Assembly (NCBI RefSeq): GCF_027497495.1
Contig: NZ_CP114205.1
Coordinates: forward strand, 868,001-932,000
Direction of reading: 5' to 3'
Source: Streptomyces tubercidicus
GTDB lineage: Bacteria; Actinomycetota; Actinomycetes; Streptomycetales; Streptomycetaceae
DNA length: 64,000 bases
Position 1 is the first letter of the stretch. Each line of letters begins with the position of its first letter. This document shows, in pieces, positions 1-10,500 of this stretch. The notes under the pieces were generated by a model. That model was given only the letters and a program-made list of their open reading frames with translations. It did not search any database and was not told the origin of the DNA. The translations under genes were made by a program, and so were the position numbers.

Positions 1-1581
1 CTCTTGGACGACCCGCACGACACCGACCTGCTGGCCCAGGCTCTGGCCGCGAGCTTCGACACCGTCGGTGACCTGCTCCGCCGTGCCCCCGGCCTGCGTA
101 CCTGGGGACCGTACGCCGTCGCCGAGACGAACACAGCCGGCCTGCCCGAGTCCGCGGTCGGCGAGGTCGTGCACCGGGTCCACCGGGCTCGCACCGGTCC
201 GCCGCGCTACACCGCGACCTGGCCTCTGCTGTGTGCCGCCTGCGAAGCGGCCGGACCAGGCGACCTCACCGAGGGTCCGAAGGCGCTGGCTTCCCTGGCG
301 GTCGTCAACCTCGCGCTCGCCGACCGCGCGACCGAGCCGACGGCGCAGGTCGACCTGCGTATCGACGATATGTGGCAGCAAGGCGGCATCTGGCGCGCCC
401 AGCAGCCCCCGCTGCCCTGGTATGTCCAGGGCGCCGACCCGCTGGCGCCGCTGGGGATCGGCCACGGCGAACACACCGGTTCGCTCTCCGCCGCGTCACC
501 GTCCCCGCAGGTGCCCCCACCCCAAGAAGCGCCTGCCGAAGAGTCTTTCGCCTCGCCGCAGGACATCGCGCCTCCTCCCCTCCCGGAGGAGTCCGGACCC
601 GACGAACCCATGCCGGTCATCGAGCACCTCGACGACAGCATCACCGTCTACACCTGCTGCCTGCAACCGCGGCACATCGACCACGGCACGCTCCCGCTTC
701 CGACGTCCGTGCACGAGGGCTTGGCGGACGGCCCCGTCGTCCTCGAACTCCATCACGACGGGGACCCGGACGACTCGCACGGTGCACAGAAACTTGTCCT
801 CACGCAAGCGGCGTTGACCGGAGTGAGCTGGCCGTGGTCGTTCTACCCCGGCATCAGAATGACCGTCACCGTGCCACGCGGCGGCCGTCGTCTGCACGCC
901 GTCACGACCCTGCTGGACGAGCCGCTCCACTTCGACGGCAACGGCCCGTTCCTCTGGGACTGCGACTCCGATGTACTGCGGCGCCATCTCGGCCTCACCG
1001 CGCCCGAGCCGAAACCGCAACCTCCGACTCCCCGGCGGACAGCACATACCGGCTATGCCCCCGCGGTCGACAGCCTCTGTTCCCTCATCGTCGCCGGGCT
1101 CCGCCGGCACGGCGTACCAGGCATGTTCGAGGCCCGCTCGATGCAGGGGCACCGGCTCAGTGCCGCGCTGTTCGGGCCCGGCCCCGTATCGCCCCGGCTG
1201 ATGTGGACGGTCATCCACACCTGTGAGGACTTGGCCGCCCGAGGGCTCCTGGAGCGCGAGAGCCTCGCGGGCGAACCGGACCTCTTCATCTGGTGGCCCG
1301 ACGACAAGGCACCCACAGCCCCGAAGGGCCAGGTCATCTTCGAACCCCAAGAACTGCGAAATCATGTAAAAGCACATTACGTACCACCTGATCGCCGTAA
1401 GCTTCCCCCGGGTCAGCAGGCAAGTGACCATGCACGGGCCGCCTATGCGCGGTGGCGTATCGACATGCTCGGCCCGGAAGCCGACACGACCCTCCCCCAC
1501 GGCTACACCTTTGTCCGCGGTCACCGTCGCGGTGACGAACAACCTCCCGCCTGGCATGACGACTTGACCGGATGCTCTTGA
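1..1581 (+). CDS. Unknown protein, partner of the giant ATPase (5' partial)
   Basis: The reading frame is open at the left edge. A TTG at position 4 could be a start, but the gene may begin outside the window. About 525 residues are visible. The first 150 are helical and acidic, and residues 155-205 form a Pro/Glu/Ser-rich linker. A mixed alpha/beta region follows (about 205-330), then a helical C-terminal region (about 345-440) whose pattern could be a winged helix. I recognise no family and see no catalytic motif. Its stop lies just ahead of the next gene, whose ribosome binding site overlaps it, so the two are probably co-transcribed. The context suggests an accessory component of the large ATPase that follows. 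Confidence 0.75.
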   Translation, partial: LLDDPHDTDLLAQALAASFDTVGDLLRRAPGLRTWGPYAVAETNTAGLPESAVGEVVHRVHRARTGPPRYTATWPLLCAACEAAGPGDLTEGPKALASLAVVNLALADRATEPTAQVDLRIDDMWQQGGIWRAQQPPLPWYVQGADPLAPLGIGHGEHTGSLSAASPSPQVPPPQEAPAEESFASPQDIAPPPLPEESGPDEPMPVIEHLDDSITVYTCCLQPRHIDHGTLPLPTSVHEGLADGPVVLELHHDGDPDDSHGAQKLVLTQAALTGVSWPWSFYPGIRMTVTVPRGGRRLHAVTTLLDEPLHFDGNGPFLWDCDSDVLRRHLGLTAPEPKPQPPTPRRTAHTGYAPAVDSLCSLIVAGLRRHGVPGMFEARSMQGHRLSAALFGPGPVSPRLMWTVIHTCEDLAARGLLERESLAGEPDLFIWWPDDKAPTAPKGQVIFEPQELRNHVKAHYVPPDRRKLPPGQQASDHARAAYARWRIDMLGPEADTTLPHGYTFVRGHRRGDEQPPAWHDDLTGCS

Positions 1582-1589
1582 GGTCCACC

Positions 1590-4500
1590 ATGACGCGACA
1601 CCCATCCAACGCACCTCAGCTGCCTGGGCCGCCGGCCGACCTGGCCGAGAAGCTTCGCCAGACCGTCGGGCAACTGGGCACCCCTGTCGGGGACGTGCTC
1701 GCCGCACTCGACGCCACCGTCCTACTCCAGTTGTTGCAACGCGTCCGCAACCGTGACCGCGTGGCGATGCTGCAGAACCTGCGTGTGCCGTCCGCCAGGC
1801 TCAGCCTGCGGGCCGCCGAGCAGTGTCTGGCCACCCTGCGCAAACGCAATGCCGAGATACAGCTGCGGGCCGCGGGAACGATCTCCCAGCCCACGCTCAG
1901 AGCGCTTGCCGACGCCCTTCACGACCACCACTGCCACGGCGGCCACCAGCACCTCGACGATGCCGTCGCCGCGTTCTCCGAGTCTCGCCCCGAACTGATG
2001 CTGGCCGCCTTTTCGGCTCCGCTCTTCTCGCCCGGCCACACCGCCCTCTTGCGGCACGCCTTACAGCGGTTCCCCATGCCAGCGTGGCCGAAGGAGGACG
2101 TGCAGAACGTCATCGACGCGTGCTCCGCCTTGGAGAAGGCCTGGCTTCCTCTCATGCCGCCCGCCCAGAACGTCGGCAGCACAGAGGCGGTGTCGCCGCC
2201 TGCCGACGATGCCGGACTCACCTCCGGACCGTCGTCCGCGGGGTCGCAGCCGGCGCCCACCGATTGGAGCAGCCGGGCCGAGAACCTGAATTCGCTGCTC
2301 GTCTCGGCGCGGTCCGCCGCAGCGCACATCACCGCGCATCTGGCCTCGGCACAGGCGCCCACCCGCGAGGCCATCGTCACGCTCACCGCTTTGCGGACAG
2401 CCGCACTGGCCCTGCACGAAGATCTCAGCGCCCGAACCTCCGTCGCAGTGCCGCCCGATCCGGCCGATGTCCGGGCGTTGTGCGCCGCCGCGAGTACTGT
2501 CGCGGCCGAGCAGTCTGATCAGGCACGGAATCGTGCGGCGATGCTGCGTGTCGCCGCCCTCCAGGGCTCCTCGGGCAGCATGCCCCTCGAGGCCATCCGG
2601 GAGCAGGCGCTGCGTCTGCTCGACGCCCCTCCAGCCGATACGGAACATCTGCGGCTGCTTGTCGCACTGGCCGACGCCCATACCAGCGACGACGACTCCG
2701 CCGTGGACGAGCTGCTCGTCCTCCTCAAGGAGGCTCCCCAGGACGTCAACAGCGTCGCCGCGCTGATCCTGCGAGGGAAGGTGACCGCGCCGGCTACCCC
2801 GGCGGGCGACATCACGGAGTCGGCTGACGGCCTGCCGACGCCGCAGGAGACCCCTTCGCCCGCGGCTCCCGCCCCCGAACCCGAAGCGGAGGAGCCATCC
2901 GACGGGCCGCCCGCTCCCGTGACGGCTCCCACGCTCGTAGCCGCTCCTCCCGCCTTGCCCGCTGACGAGCACACCGTGCCTCCGGCGGAGGAAGTGACGG
3001 ACAGCGAAAAGGCGGAGGCCCTTGCACCGCCCGTCCCCCAGCCTGCGCCGCCGGCGCTTGCTCCCGCCCACACCGCCCTGATCACACGTCTGATCTCGGC
3101 AGGCGAACTCGTGCTGGCCGGCCACGCGGCACGCGCCATCGATCGTTTCTCCCTCCAACGGGCGCTGGAGACCCTTCACTTGGCGCACTGCGTCCGTTCG
3201 GAGACAGGTCCGTGCGCCGTCGCCGTACGCGAACGCATCGAATGGGAAAGCAGCCGGCCCAGCGCGACCGGTCAGGACGAGCGCATCATGCTGCTCGCCG
3301 CCGCCCTGCGAGCCGCCCTGCTCACCGCCGACCCCAACGCCGGTGAACTGGTCAACGCCCTGGCAGACGCCTGCTCCGACATGACGCACCTTCAGCAACT
3401 GTGCCGTGCGGTTGGAACCGCCTCCGCGCGGGGCCAACTCACGGCGGCAGGGGGCCTCAACGTCCTCGAAAGCGTCACCGAGGCCGACACCGAGGTCAGC
3501 CGTGCCTCGGAGGACGCCCGCCTACATCTCACCGCACCGCGGCACCTGCACTTCCCTCGTGCGGAGATGATCATCCGCGCCTGGTGGGATGCCGACGGTC
3601 TGATCGGCTCACTGGTCGCGGTGGCAGCTGACGACCGACGCGACCGCGCCGACCAGGCCGCGGCCCACGTACGCGAACTCACCCCCGCCGCACTGGGCAA
3701 GGCCCTCAAGGGCATCGACGACCGGCTCCGCGGCAAAGGCGCCGTGCTGCAGGGCGCCGCCCGTCGCCGCATCCTTCAATACGCGGCGGAGTCACTCGAC
3801 ATCGTCAGCACCTGGGTGCTGGCCACCCGTACCGCGGCCCGTACCCCCGCGCTGAACAGCATTCTCGTCACTCTGCGCAACGATGTCCGCGCGCAGACCG
3901 AGGACGCGTGCACCGAGCTGCGCGCGCACGCCGACACGGTCTCCCAGCCGCTCAGTGCCGCCATCACCGAGACGGTCCTGGACAGTGTCCGGACCACGAT
4001 CCGGCTGCTGGACGGCGCCACCCTGCCCGGGGCGGAACCGGCGCCGGACCACGCGCTCAACGCGGGCCTGCTGCGCTGCTCCGGACTCCCGCTGACCAGG
4101 ACACTGGAACCGGCGCGCGCGGTGTCCCTGGACGACATTGAGCGCGCCCAGAGCTGCACCTGGGCACAGGCGGCGCGGGAACAGGCGGCCGCCGGAAACT
4201 TCGCGGCGGCACGTGCCGCGGTGGAGGTCGCTGAGAGCGAGTCCGAGAAGGACGACAACTCCCTTCGGGACGCCGTCGAGCAGTCCCGCGGCCATGCGCT
4301 GACCGCAGCACGCGCCGAGATCGACAAGGTCCGGGGCAAAGTGGCGACCGCCACCCGGCAAGGCCGCCTCCCCGAACCCGGGCGCTCCGACATCACGACA
4401 CGGGTCGAGGCCGCCGAAGCCGACCTGGCCGGCGACGACTTCAGCGCCGTGCACCGGCAGCTCACTTCCGTCAACGAACTCATGCCCCAGCTGGCCGACC

Positions 4501-7418
4501 TGGCCAGAGCCGACCTCATGCAACGCGCCAAGGACGAGATCAACAACGCGCCGGGCGGCGTCCCCGACGACGTGATGACGAAGATCACGCAGCTCGTCGA
4601 CGCAGGCGACTTGGCAACGGCGGAGGACTACCTGCTCACCGCCCTCGCCGGGGAACACCCGCCCACCTCGGCGCCCGAGAACGACCTCGAAGGGTTCTTC
4701 CCCTCGGTGCCCGACAGCCTCCCCGAGGGCATCACCCCCGCCCTTGTCGACGCCGTCGGCAGCGGCGGTACACACGCCGGTCTGGACTTCTCCCAACTGC
4801 GCACCCGCGAGCGCAACACCACCACCGAGACGCTGCGTTCCTGGGCCCATCTCCTCAAGAACTGGCGCACCTTCAAAAACGGCAACAACCTGCTCCGCGG
4901 CGCATTGCGCATCGCGGGCATCGAGTACGGCAAGGAACACCCGGTCGGCCCGCACGCCCCCAACCGGAAGTGGAGCGAACTGACCGACGTCCAGCTGCTG
5001 GGCGGATGCCGGCTCCCGGCCTTCGGCTCCGAAGCGGGCGGCCGACTGCGCGTGCTGCTGACCCCCGACGTATCGGACGTGACCACCCTGACCGCCTGGG
5101 CGGACCAAGACACCAGCACTCTCCCCGTCCTCGTCGTCGTCCTGGGCACGCTGCCGGCGGCCTCCCGACGTCAGCTCGCCCTGCAGACCGCCAAACAGCC
5201 CATGAAGCCCCTGCTGTGCCTGGACGCCGCATCCCTGACCTACTTGGCGTCCAAGGCCAGCAACCGGTTCACCACCACGGAGCGCATCCTCGCGCCGTTC
5301 GCCGCCACCAACCCCTACCGGCCCGACGCAAACGAATCCGTCCCCAGCGAGATGTTCTACGGGCGCCAGCAAGAGCTCAACGACATCACCTCCATGACAG
5401 GCGCCCAGCTGCTGTACGGGGGACGTCAGCTCGGCAAGTCGGCGCTCCTGCGCGCCGCCGCGCGTCGTTTCGAGACGACGAAGGATCACGTCGCTCTCTA
5501 TATTCCGCTGCCCACCACCCTCGGGCTCGGTCAGAAGACCGACGAACTGTGGGACATGATCGGCCGCGAGCTCGACCGCAAGGACGTCGTCCCGGCCCGG
5601 CAGACCCGGCGCGGCACCGCGCAACAGCGTGTCACAGCCGCCATCACCACCTGGCTCGACGACGACGACGCCCGCCGTCTCCTTGTGCTGTTCGACGAGT
5701 GCGACATCTTCTTCGATGCCGAAGCCCAGGACAACTTCCCCCAGACGACTCGTCTGCGTGAACTCATGAGCACCACCAACCGCAGGTTCAAGCCCGTCTT
5801 CGCCGGCCTCCACCAGGTGCAGCGCTTCTCCGGGCTTCCCAACCAGCCCCTCTACGACGCCCACTTCGGTAAGCCCGTCGTCATCGGGCCGCTGGCGCCG
5901 GCACCGGCCTTCCGGCTCGTCCGGCAGCCTCTGGAGGCCCTGGGGACTCGGATCCCCGACGAGCTCATCCACCGGATCCTCGCTTACTGCAACTACCACC
6001 CCAAGCTGCTCCAGCTCGCAGGGCAGGCGCTTGTGCAGGCGTCCCTCAACACTCGCGTCGGCACGCCCCCTGCTCCTGGCACACCACCGTGGCGGGTCGA
6101 CAACGCCGTCCTCGAACGCGTCATCGGGTCGCAGGAACTCACCGACCGTACGCGCAACACCATCAATCTGACCCTTGAGTTGGATCCCCGCTACAAGCTC
6201 ATCGCGCTCGTTGTGGCCCTCGAAGCCCATGCAGGCGGGGTCGACTGCCGGATAACTACCCGAGCGCTGAGCAGGGCGTGCGACGACTGGTGGCCGCAGG
6301 GGTTCACCGGCCAGGGGCCCGACGAGTTCCGTGCGCTGCTGGAGGAAATGACCGGCCTGGGCATTCTGGCCGGCGACTCGCAGGGATGGAGGCTGCGCTC
6401 GTCCAATGTTCTTCGCCTCCTCGGCAACCAGCATGCCATTGAGGAGGCACTGGAAAACCACGACACCTCCAAGCCGCTGACCAAGCTGACCGCGGCTCAG
6501 GCACGGCGCCCCATCGCTGCCGACAACCGCATCAGCCCGCTCACCGAACAGCAGCTCGCCCGCCTCACCACCCCGGGAAACGAGTTGCGGATCGTCATCG
6601 GAAGTGCCGCCACCGGCCTGGGCAGCATTGCCAACGTCCTGGACGACCAGCAAAAGAGGGCCCCCTCCAAACTGGACCCGATCGTCTGTTCCACATCACC
6701 GTCCCATTACAAGGAGCTGCTAAGCACGGGCAAGCCCGGTCCACTGCACCGCATCGTGGTGGTGAAGCTCAGCCGTTTCAACGACATCGACAAGGCTCGG
6801 GCCAGCCTCCGGCAGGCGGAGACGATCCAGCCGCCCGCAGGTGTCACCCGGACTGTTGTCGCCCTCGCCGATGCGTGCAAGGCCGAACATCTCGCCCTCG
6901 CTACGGAATTCGATCCCGACAACGCCCTGATCCCGTTGCGCCGGGTCACTCTTGAGGGAATCAGTAGTTGGGCCACCGACGTGGAGGCGCTCGCGCCCTT
7001 CGCCGAGACGGAAGCCCGTAACCGGCTCATGGAAACCACCGGGGGCTGGCCGATCCTCCTGGACGAAGCACTCGTACAGGCCCGTCAGGGTCGCCGCGTT
7101 CTCACGATCTGCAAGAACATCGACGAGGAAGTCACCTCTGGGGCGCTCGGCACCGCCCTGCTGGACGGCCTCGGGCTCACGGCATCCCCTGACATGCGCA
7201 CGCTCCTGACTGACCTCGCCGCCCTTGATGAACCGCTCCCATGGGACGACCTGGTGGAACTTCTCCAGGACTCCCACCCCGCACCGCAACAGGCCCTGGA
7301 AAGGCTGCGCATGCTCGACGCCCTCGCCCAGGACGAAAAGCAGCTCCACATGCTGGACCCGACCGTCCGCCGCGCATGGCCGCCGCAACCGAGCGGTTGG
7401 AGTCCCACACCCGCGTGA
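1590..7418 (+). CDS. Giant P-loop ATPase (about 1942 aa), STAND/AAA-like
   Basis: I prefer ATG 1590 because GAGG at 1580-1583 lies 6 bases upstream; ATG 1572 in the same frame is the alternative. Residues 1-400 are helical. A Pro/Ala/Glu-rich linker covers about 410-500, and a long helical, partly coiled-coil-like region runs from about 500 to 1050. The ATPase core follows. Its entry motif is FYGRQQEL, Walker A is GGRQLGKS (1277-1284), and Walker B is LLVLFDECD near 1367. A winged-helix-like region comes next. A second, P-loop-less NTPase-like stretch includes TGGWPILLDEAL near 1815, a pattern common after STAND ATPase cores. No nuclease or protease motif was seen. A 28-codon ORF (GTG 7415 to 7501) overlaps the stop as GTGA; I cannot say whether it is used. 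The architecture suggests a sensor or motor of a conflict system. Confidence 0.85.
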   Translation: MTRHPSNAPQLPGPPADLAEKLRQTVGQLGTPVGDVLAALDATVLLQLLQRVRNRDRVAMLQNLRVPSARLSLRAAEQCLATLRKRNAEIQLRAAGTISQPTLRALADALHDHHCHGGHQHLDDAVAAFSESRPELMLAAFSAPLFSPGHTALLRHALQRFPMPAWPKEDVQNVIDACSALEKAWLPLMPPAQNVGSTEAVSPPADDAGLTSGPSSAGSQPAPTDWSSRAENLNSLLVSARSAAAHITAHLASAQAPTREAIVTLTALRTAALALHEDLSARTSVAVPPDPADVRALCAAASTVAAEQSDQARNRAAMLRVAALQGSSGSMPLEAIREQALRLLDAPPADTEHLRLLVALADAHTSDDDSAVDELLVLLKEAPQDVNSVAALILRGKVTAPATPAGDITESADGLPTPQETPSPAAPAPEPEAEEPSDGPPAPVTAPTLVAAPPALPADEHTVPPAEEVTDSEKAEALAPPVPQPAPPALAPAHTALITRLISAGELVLAGHAARAIDRFSLQRALETLHLAHCVRSETGPCAVAVRERIEWESSRPSATGQDERIMLLAAALRAALLTADPNAGELVNALADACSDMTHLQQLCRAVGTASARGQLTAAGGLNVLESVTEADTEVSRASEDARLHLTAPRHLHFPRAEMIIRAWWDADGLIGSLVAVAADDRRDRADQAAAHVRELTPAALGKALKGIDDRLRGKGAVLQGAARRRILQYAAESLDIVSTWVLATRTAARTPALNSILVTLRNDVRAQTEDACTELRAHADTVSQPLSAAITETVLDSVRTTIRLLDGATLPGAEPAPDHALNAGLLRCSGLPLTRTLEPARAVSLDDIERAQSCTWAQAAREQAAAGNFAAARAAVEVAESESEKDDNSLRDAVEQSRGHALTAARAEIDKVRGKVATATRQGRLPEPGRSDITTRVEAAEADLAGDDFSAVHRQLTSVNELMPQLADLARADLMQRAKDEINNAPGGVPDDVMTKITQLVDAGDLATAEDYLLTALAGEHPPTSAPENDLEGFFPSVPDSLPEGITPALVDAVGSGGTHAGLDFSQLRTRERNTTTETLRSWAHLLKNWRTFKNGNNLLRGALRIAGIEYGKEHPVGPHAPNRKWSELTDVQLLGGCRLPAFGSEAGGRLRVLLTPDVSDVTTLTAWADQDTSTLPVLVVVLGTLPAASRRQLALQTAKQPMKPLLCLDAASLTYLASKASNRFTTTERILAPFAATNPYRPDANESVPSEMFYGRQQELNDITSMTGAQLLYGGRQLGKSALLRAAARRFETTKDHVALYIPLPTTLGLGQKTDELWDMIGRELDRKDVVPARQTRRGTAQQRVTAAITTWLDDDDARRLLVLFDECDIFFDAEAQDNFPQTTRLRELMSTTNRRFKPVFAGLHQVQRFSGLPNQPLYDAHFGKPVVIGPLAPAPAFRLVRQPLEALGTRIPDELIHRILAYCNYHPKLLQLAGQALVQASLNTRVGTPPAPGTPPWRVDNAVLERVIGSQELTDRTRNTINLTLELDPRYKLIALVVALEAHAGGVDCRITTRALSRACDDWWPQGFTGQGPDEFRALLEEMTGLGILAGDSQGWRLRSSNVLRLLGNQHAIEEALENHDTSKPLTKLTAAQARRPIAADNRISPLTEQQLARLTTPGNELRIVIGSAATGLGSIANVLDDQQKRAPSKLDPIVCSTSPSHYKELLSTGKPGPLHRIVVVKLSRFNDIDKARASLRQAETIQPPAGVTRTVVALADACKAEHLALATEFDPDNALIPLRRVTLEGISSWATDVEALAPFAETEARNRLMETTGGWPILLDEALVQARQGRRVLTICKNIDEEVTSGALGTALLDGLGLTASPDMRTLLTDLAALDEPLPWDDLVELLQDSHPAPQQALERLRMLDALAQDEKQLHMLDPTVRRAWPPQPSGWSPTPA

Positions 7419-7588
7419 GCTCGCGAGCCGCCGAGGACAGCGATCAGGCGATGGCCGAACGTGCCCGCACCCTCCTGCGGGCGCCACTGCCAGTCGGTTG
7501 ACCACGCTCCGAGACCGGCCGCCCCCCGAGTACGAGTTTGATCCGTTGTCCATCAGCGGTACGCAACAAGGGCCCGTAGGCTGGAGTA

Positions 7589-10500
7589 GTGCCTGATCAA
7601 TCCCGTGCCCAGAACAACGCAAGGCATGCGAGCCCGTATGCCACGGGCGGCGGTGGAACCGTCCTCGAGCACCGCTACGGCGCGCTGTTGCTGAGCCATC
7701 TGCTCACAGCCGACCCCGTAGCCGAGCTCGGGGATGATGTCACCCCGTACGAACTGGTCTTCCAGGCAAGTGCCTCCAGCGCGGTCGACGACCTGCTGCT
7801 GTGCGGACATTCGGCCGACGGAACTCGGCGGCAAGTCTCCATCGGTGTCCGGAGGGACCCGTCGTTCGTGCCCAGCAACCGAGCAACGGTCGAATTGATG
7901 GGCTCCTACCTCCGGGTAGTCCAGGAACACGGCGCAGAGGTCGCCGAGGGCAGCTGGCGACTCGCCTTGGTCGTGGCGAGCCCCAACCCACACGTACAAG
8001 AGCTCCGGGAACTAGCTGGGATCGCCCGCGACACCAATAGTTCGGACCAGTTCCGTTTCGAGGTCTCCCGCACCGGGCGGACGCATCGAGCGGTACGGGA
8101 GCGACTGCGGCATCTCGACGCCGTCATCGCCTTGGCCGCGGCGGGCGAGAAAATCGACACGACCGACGTATCCGCGGCCGAGCTGACCTGGCGTTTGCTC
8201 GGGGCATTGCGGCTTCGAGAAGTGCGACTTGAAGGTATCGACGAGACGGACCGCACGCTGGCAGTGGGACGACTCCGGGGCGTCATCAAGGCCGGTACAG
8301 CGGAGATCGCGGATCGGTTGTTCAGCCGACTATGCGAACTCGTCGGACGATACGCGCCAGCCGCCGCGACGAAGTCGGTCGACTCCCTACAACGCGATCT
8401 GATCGGCTTTCCTCTCGCCGTTTCTGCGTCGAAGGACGAGGGGATCGAAGGCACGGGCCATTCGGCCCCGCACATGCCCGCCGTGCGCTCCGCCTACTTG
8501 TCGCAGGTACGTCGAATCGCGCCGGATCGACTGCGGTCGCGGAAGGGCGAGTTGGATGAGTTGGCACTCTTCTGCACATCCTCCGAAACAGGACATCCGT
8601 ACATGTGGTGGCGAGCCGAGGCATGGGCCGGCAAGTCAGCACTGCTGTCAACCTTCGTGCTGAATCCGCCTCCTGGCGTGCGGGTGTTGTCCTTCTTCAT
8701 CACCGCCCGATGGGCAGGGCAGGCTGACAGCAAGGCGTTCACCGAGGTGATCCTCGAACAGGCATGGGAGCTCTTGGGCGAACCCATGCCGCTAATGCTC
8801 ACCGACGCCACCCGCGAGGCGCATCTGCTGGGGGCGTTCGAGCGTGCGGCGGGCCTGTGCCAGGGGAGGGGCGAACGCCTGGTCCTCGTCGTGGACGGAT
8901 TGGACGAGGACCGTGGTGTGACCAGCGGTCCGGACGCGCACAGCATCGCAGCGATTCTGCCGGCCGACCCGCCGGTCGGCATGCGCGTCATCGTCGCTGG
9001 GCGGCCGAATCCGCCGATCCCCGTCGACGTCCCCGACGACCACCCGCTGCGCCAGCCGGAGATCGTGCGGACACTGGCTGCATCCCCCCACGCAGCGGTG
9101 GTCCGACAAGATGCGGAGCGCGAACTCAAGAGACTGCTGCACGGAACTACGGTCGAGAAAGATCTGCTCGGTCTGCTGACAGCAGCGGGAGGAGGGCTTT
9201 CCGAAGCGGACCTGGGGCAGCTCGCCGGACTCTCGGAGGGGGAGGTCGGGAGTCAGCTCGGGGCGGTCTCCGGACGAACGTTCGCCTCGCGGCCGGGGCG
9301 GTGGCGATCGCAGGTGGCAATCTATGTCCTCGGCCACGAAGAGATCCAGCGACAGGCGCTGCGCTTTCTCGGTGAGGCCCGCCTGGCCGAATACCGGGAA
9401 CGGATCCACGGATGGGCCGAGGGGTTTCGCGCGGCGCAGTGGCCGACTGGCTCGCCCGAGTACCTCCTACAGGGCTACTTCAAGCTGCTCCACAGTACGG
9501 GCGACATCCCCCGCATGGTGACTTGCGCTACAGACCCATACCGGCACCACCGCATGCTGGACACCATTGGCGGCGACAGTGTTGCACTCGCGGAGATCGC
9601 AACCGCGCAAGAGATCCTGGTCCGCTCCCCCACGCCTGACCTCGTCGCGCTTAGCCAGTTGGCCGTCCACCGAGCCAAGCTCACCCAACGAAACGATCAC
9701 ATTCCCACGTACCTGCCCGTGGTCTGGACTCAACTCGGCAGACACAGCCGTGCCGAGGCCCTGGCTCGCTCGATCACCACACCAGCGCGGCGAGTTCGGG
9801 CGCTCACTTCGGTTTCACGTCACATGGCCGACGCCGGTGATATTCAGCGCGCGCGGAAGGTGGCCGAGGAAGCCGAGCGGTACGTCCCTGCCGTTACTGA
9901 GGCCGGCGGACAGGCTCACGCATACGCGGTGATCGCCCGCGCCCTCGCCCGTGCGGGAGACCTGGATCGGGCGCGAGTGCTCGTCGCACGTGCGGAAGAG
10001 CTGACCTGTTCGATGGTGAGCGGAGCGCAGCGGTCACATGTCCTCGGTGTTGTCGCACGTGCCGCCGCAGCCGGCGGGGACGTGAAACGTGGCCTTGCTC
10101 TCGCGAAGTCGGTGCCACGTGAATCCGAGCGCGCCCATGCCCTCTGCGGCGTAGTAGTTGAGTTCGCTGACGCCGGTGACTGGCGCCGGGCTCGGGACAT
10201 CGCCCGCTCGGTGCGCCCTCGATCCGATCGGGCGCAGGCGCTCGCCGTCGTCGCGCGAGCGGCGAACGCAGCCGGCGCCGGGAGGGTAGCTGCGGACCTC
10301 GCGAGGCAAGCCGAGTCTCTCGCGTCGTCGCTTCGAAATCCGGGCCGTCGAGCCTGGATCCTCGCCGCAGTCGCTAGGGAGATGGCGGAAGCTGGCATGG
10401 AGAGAAGAGCGAGCGTGGTCCTTCGCCAGGCCGAGGAGTCAGCTCGCGCTGTGACCCGAACAGCCGCAAGGTGCGAATACCTCATCACCATCGCCCGGGT

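Noticed and set aside
3792..6653. A 953-residue minus-strand frame opposite the giant ATPase
   Set aside because: Composition is Gly/Val/Arg/Gln-rich without motifs, and the plus strand has Walker motifs and the coding bias.
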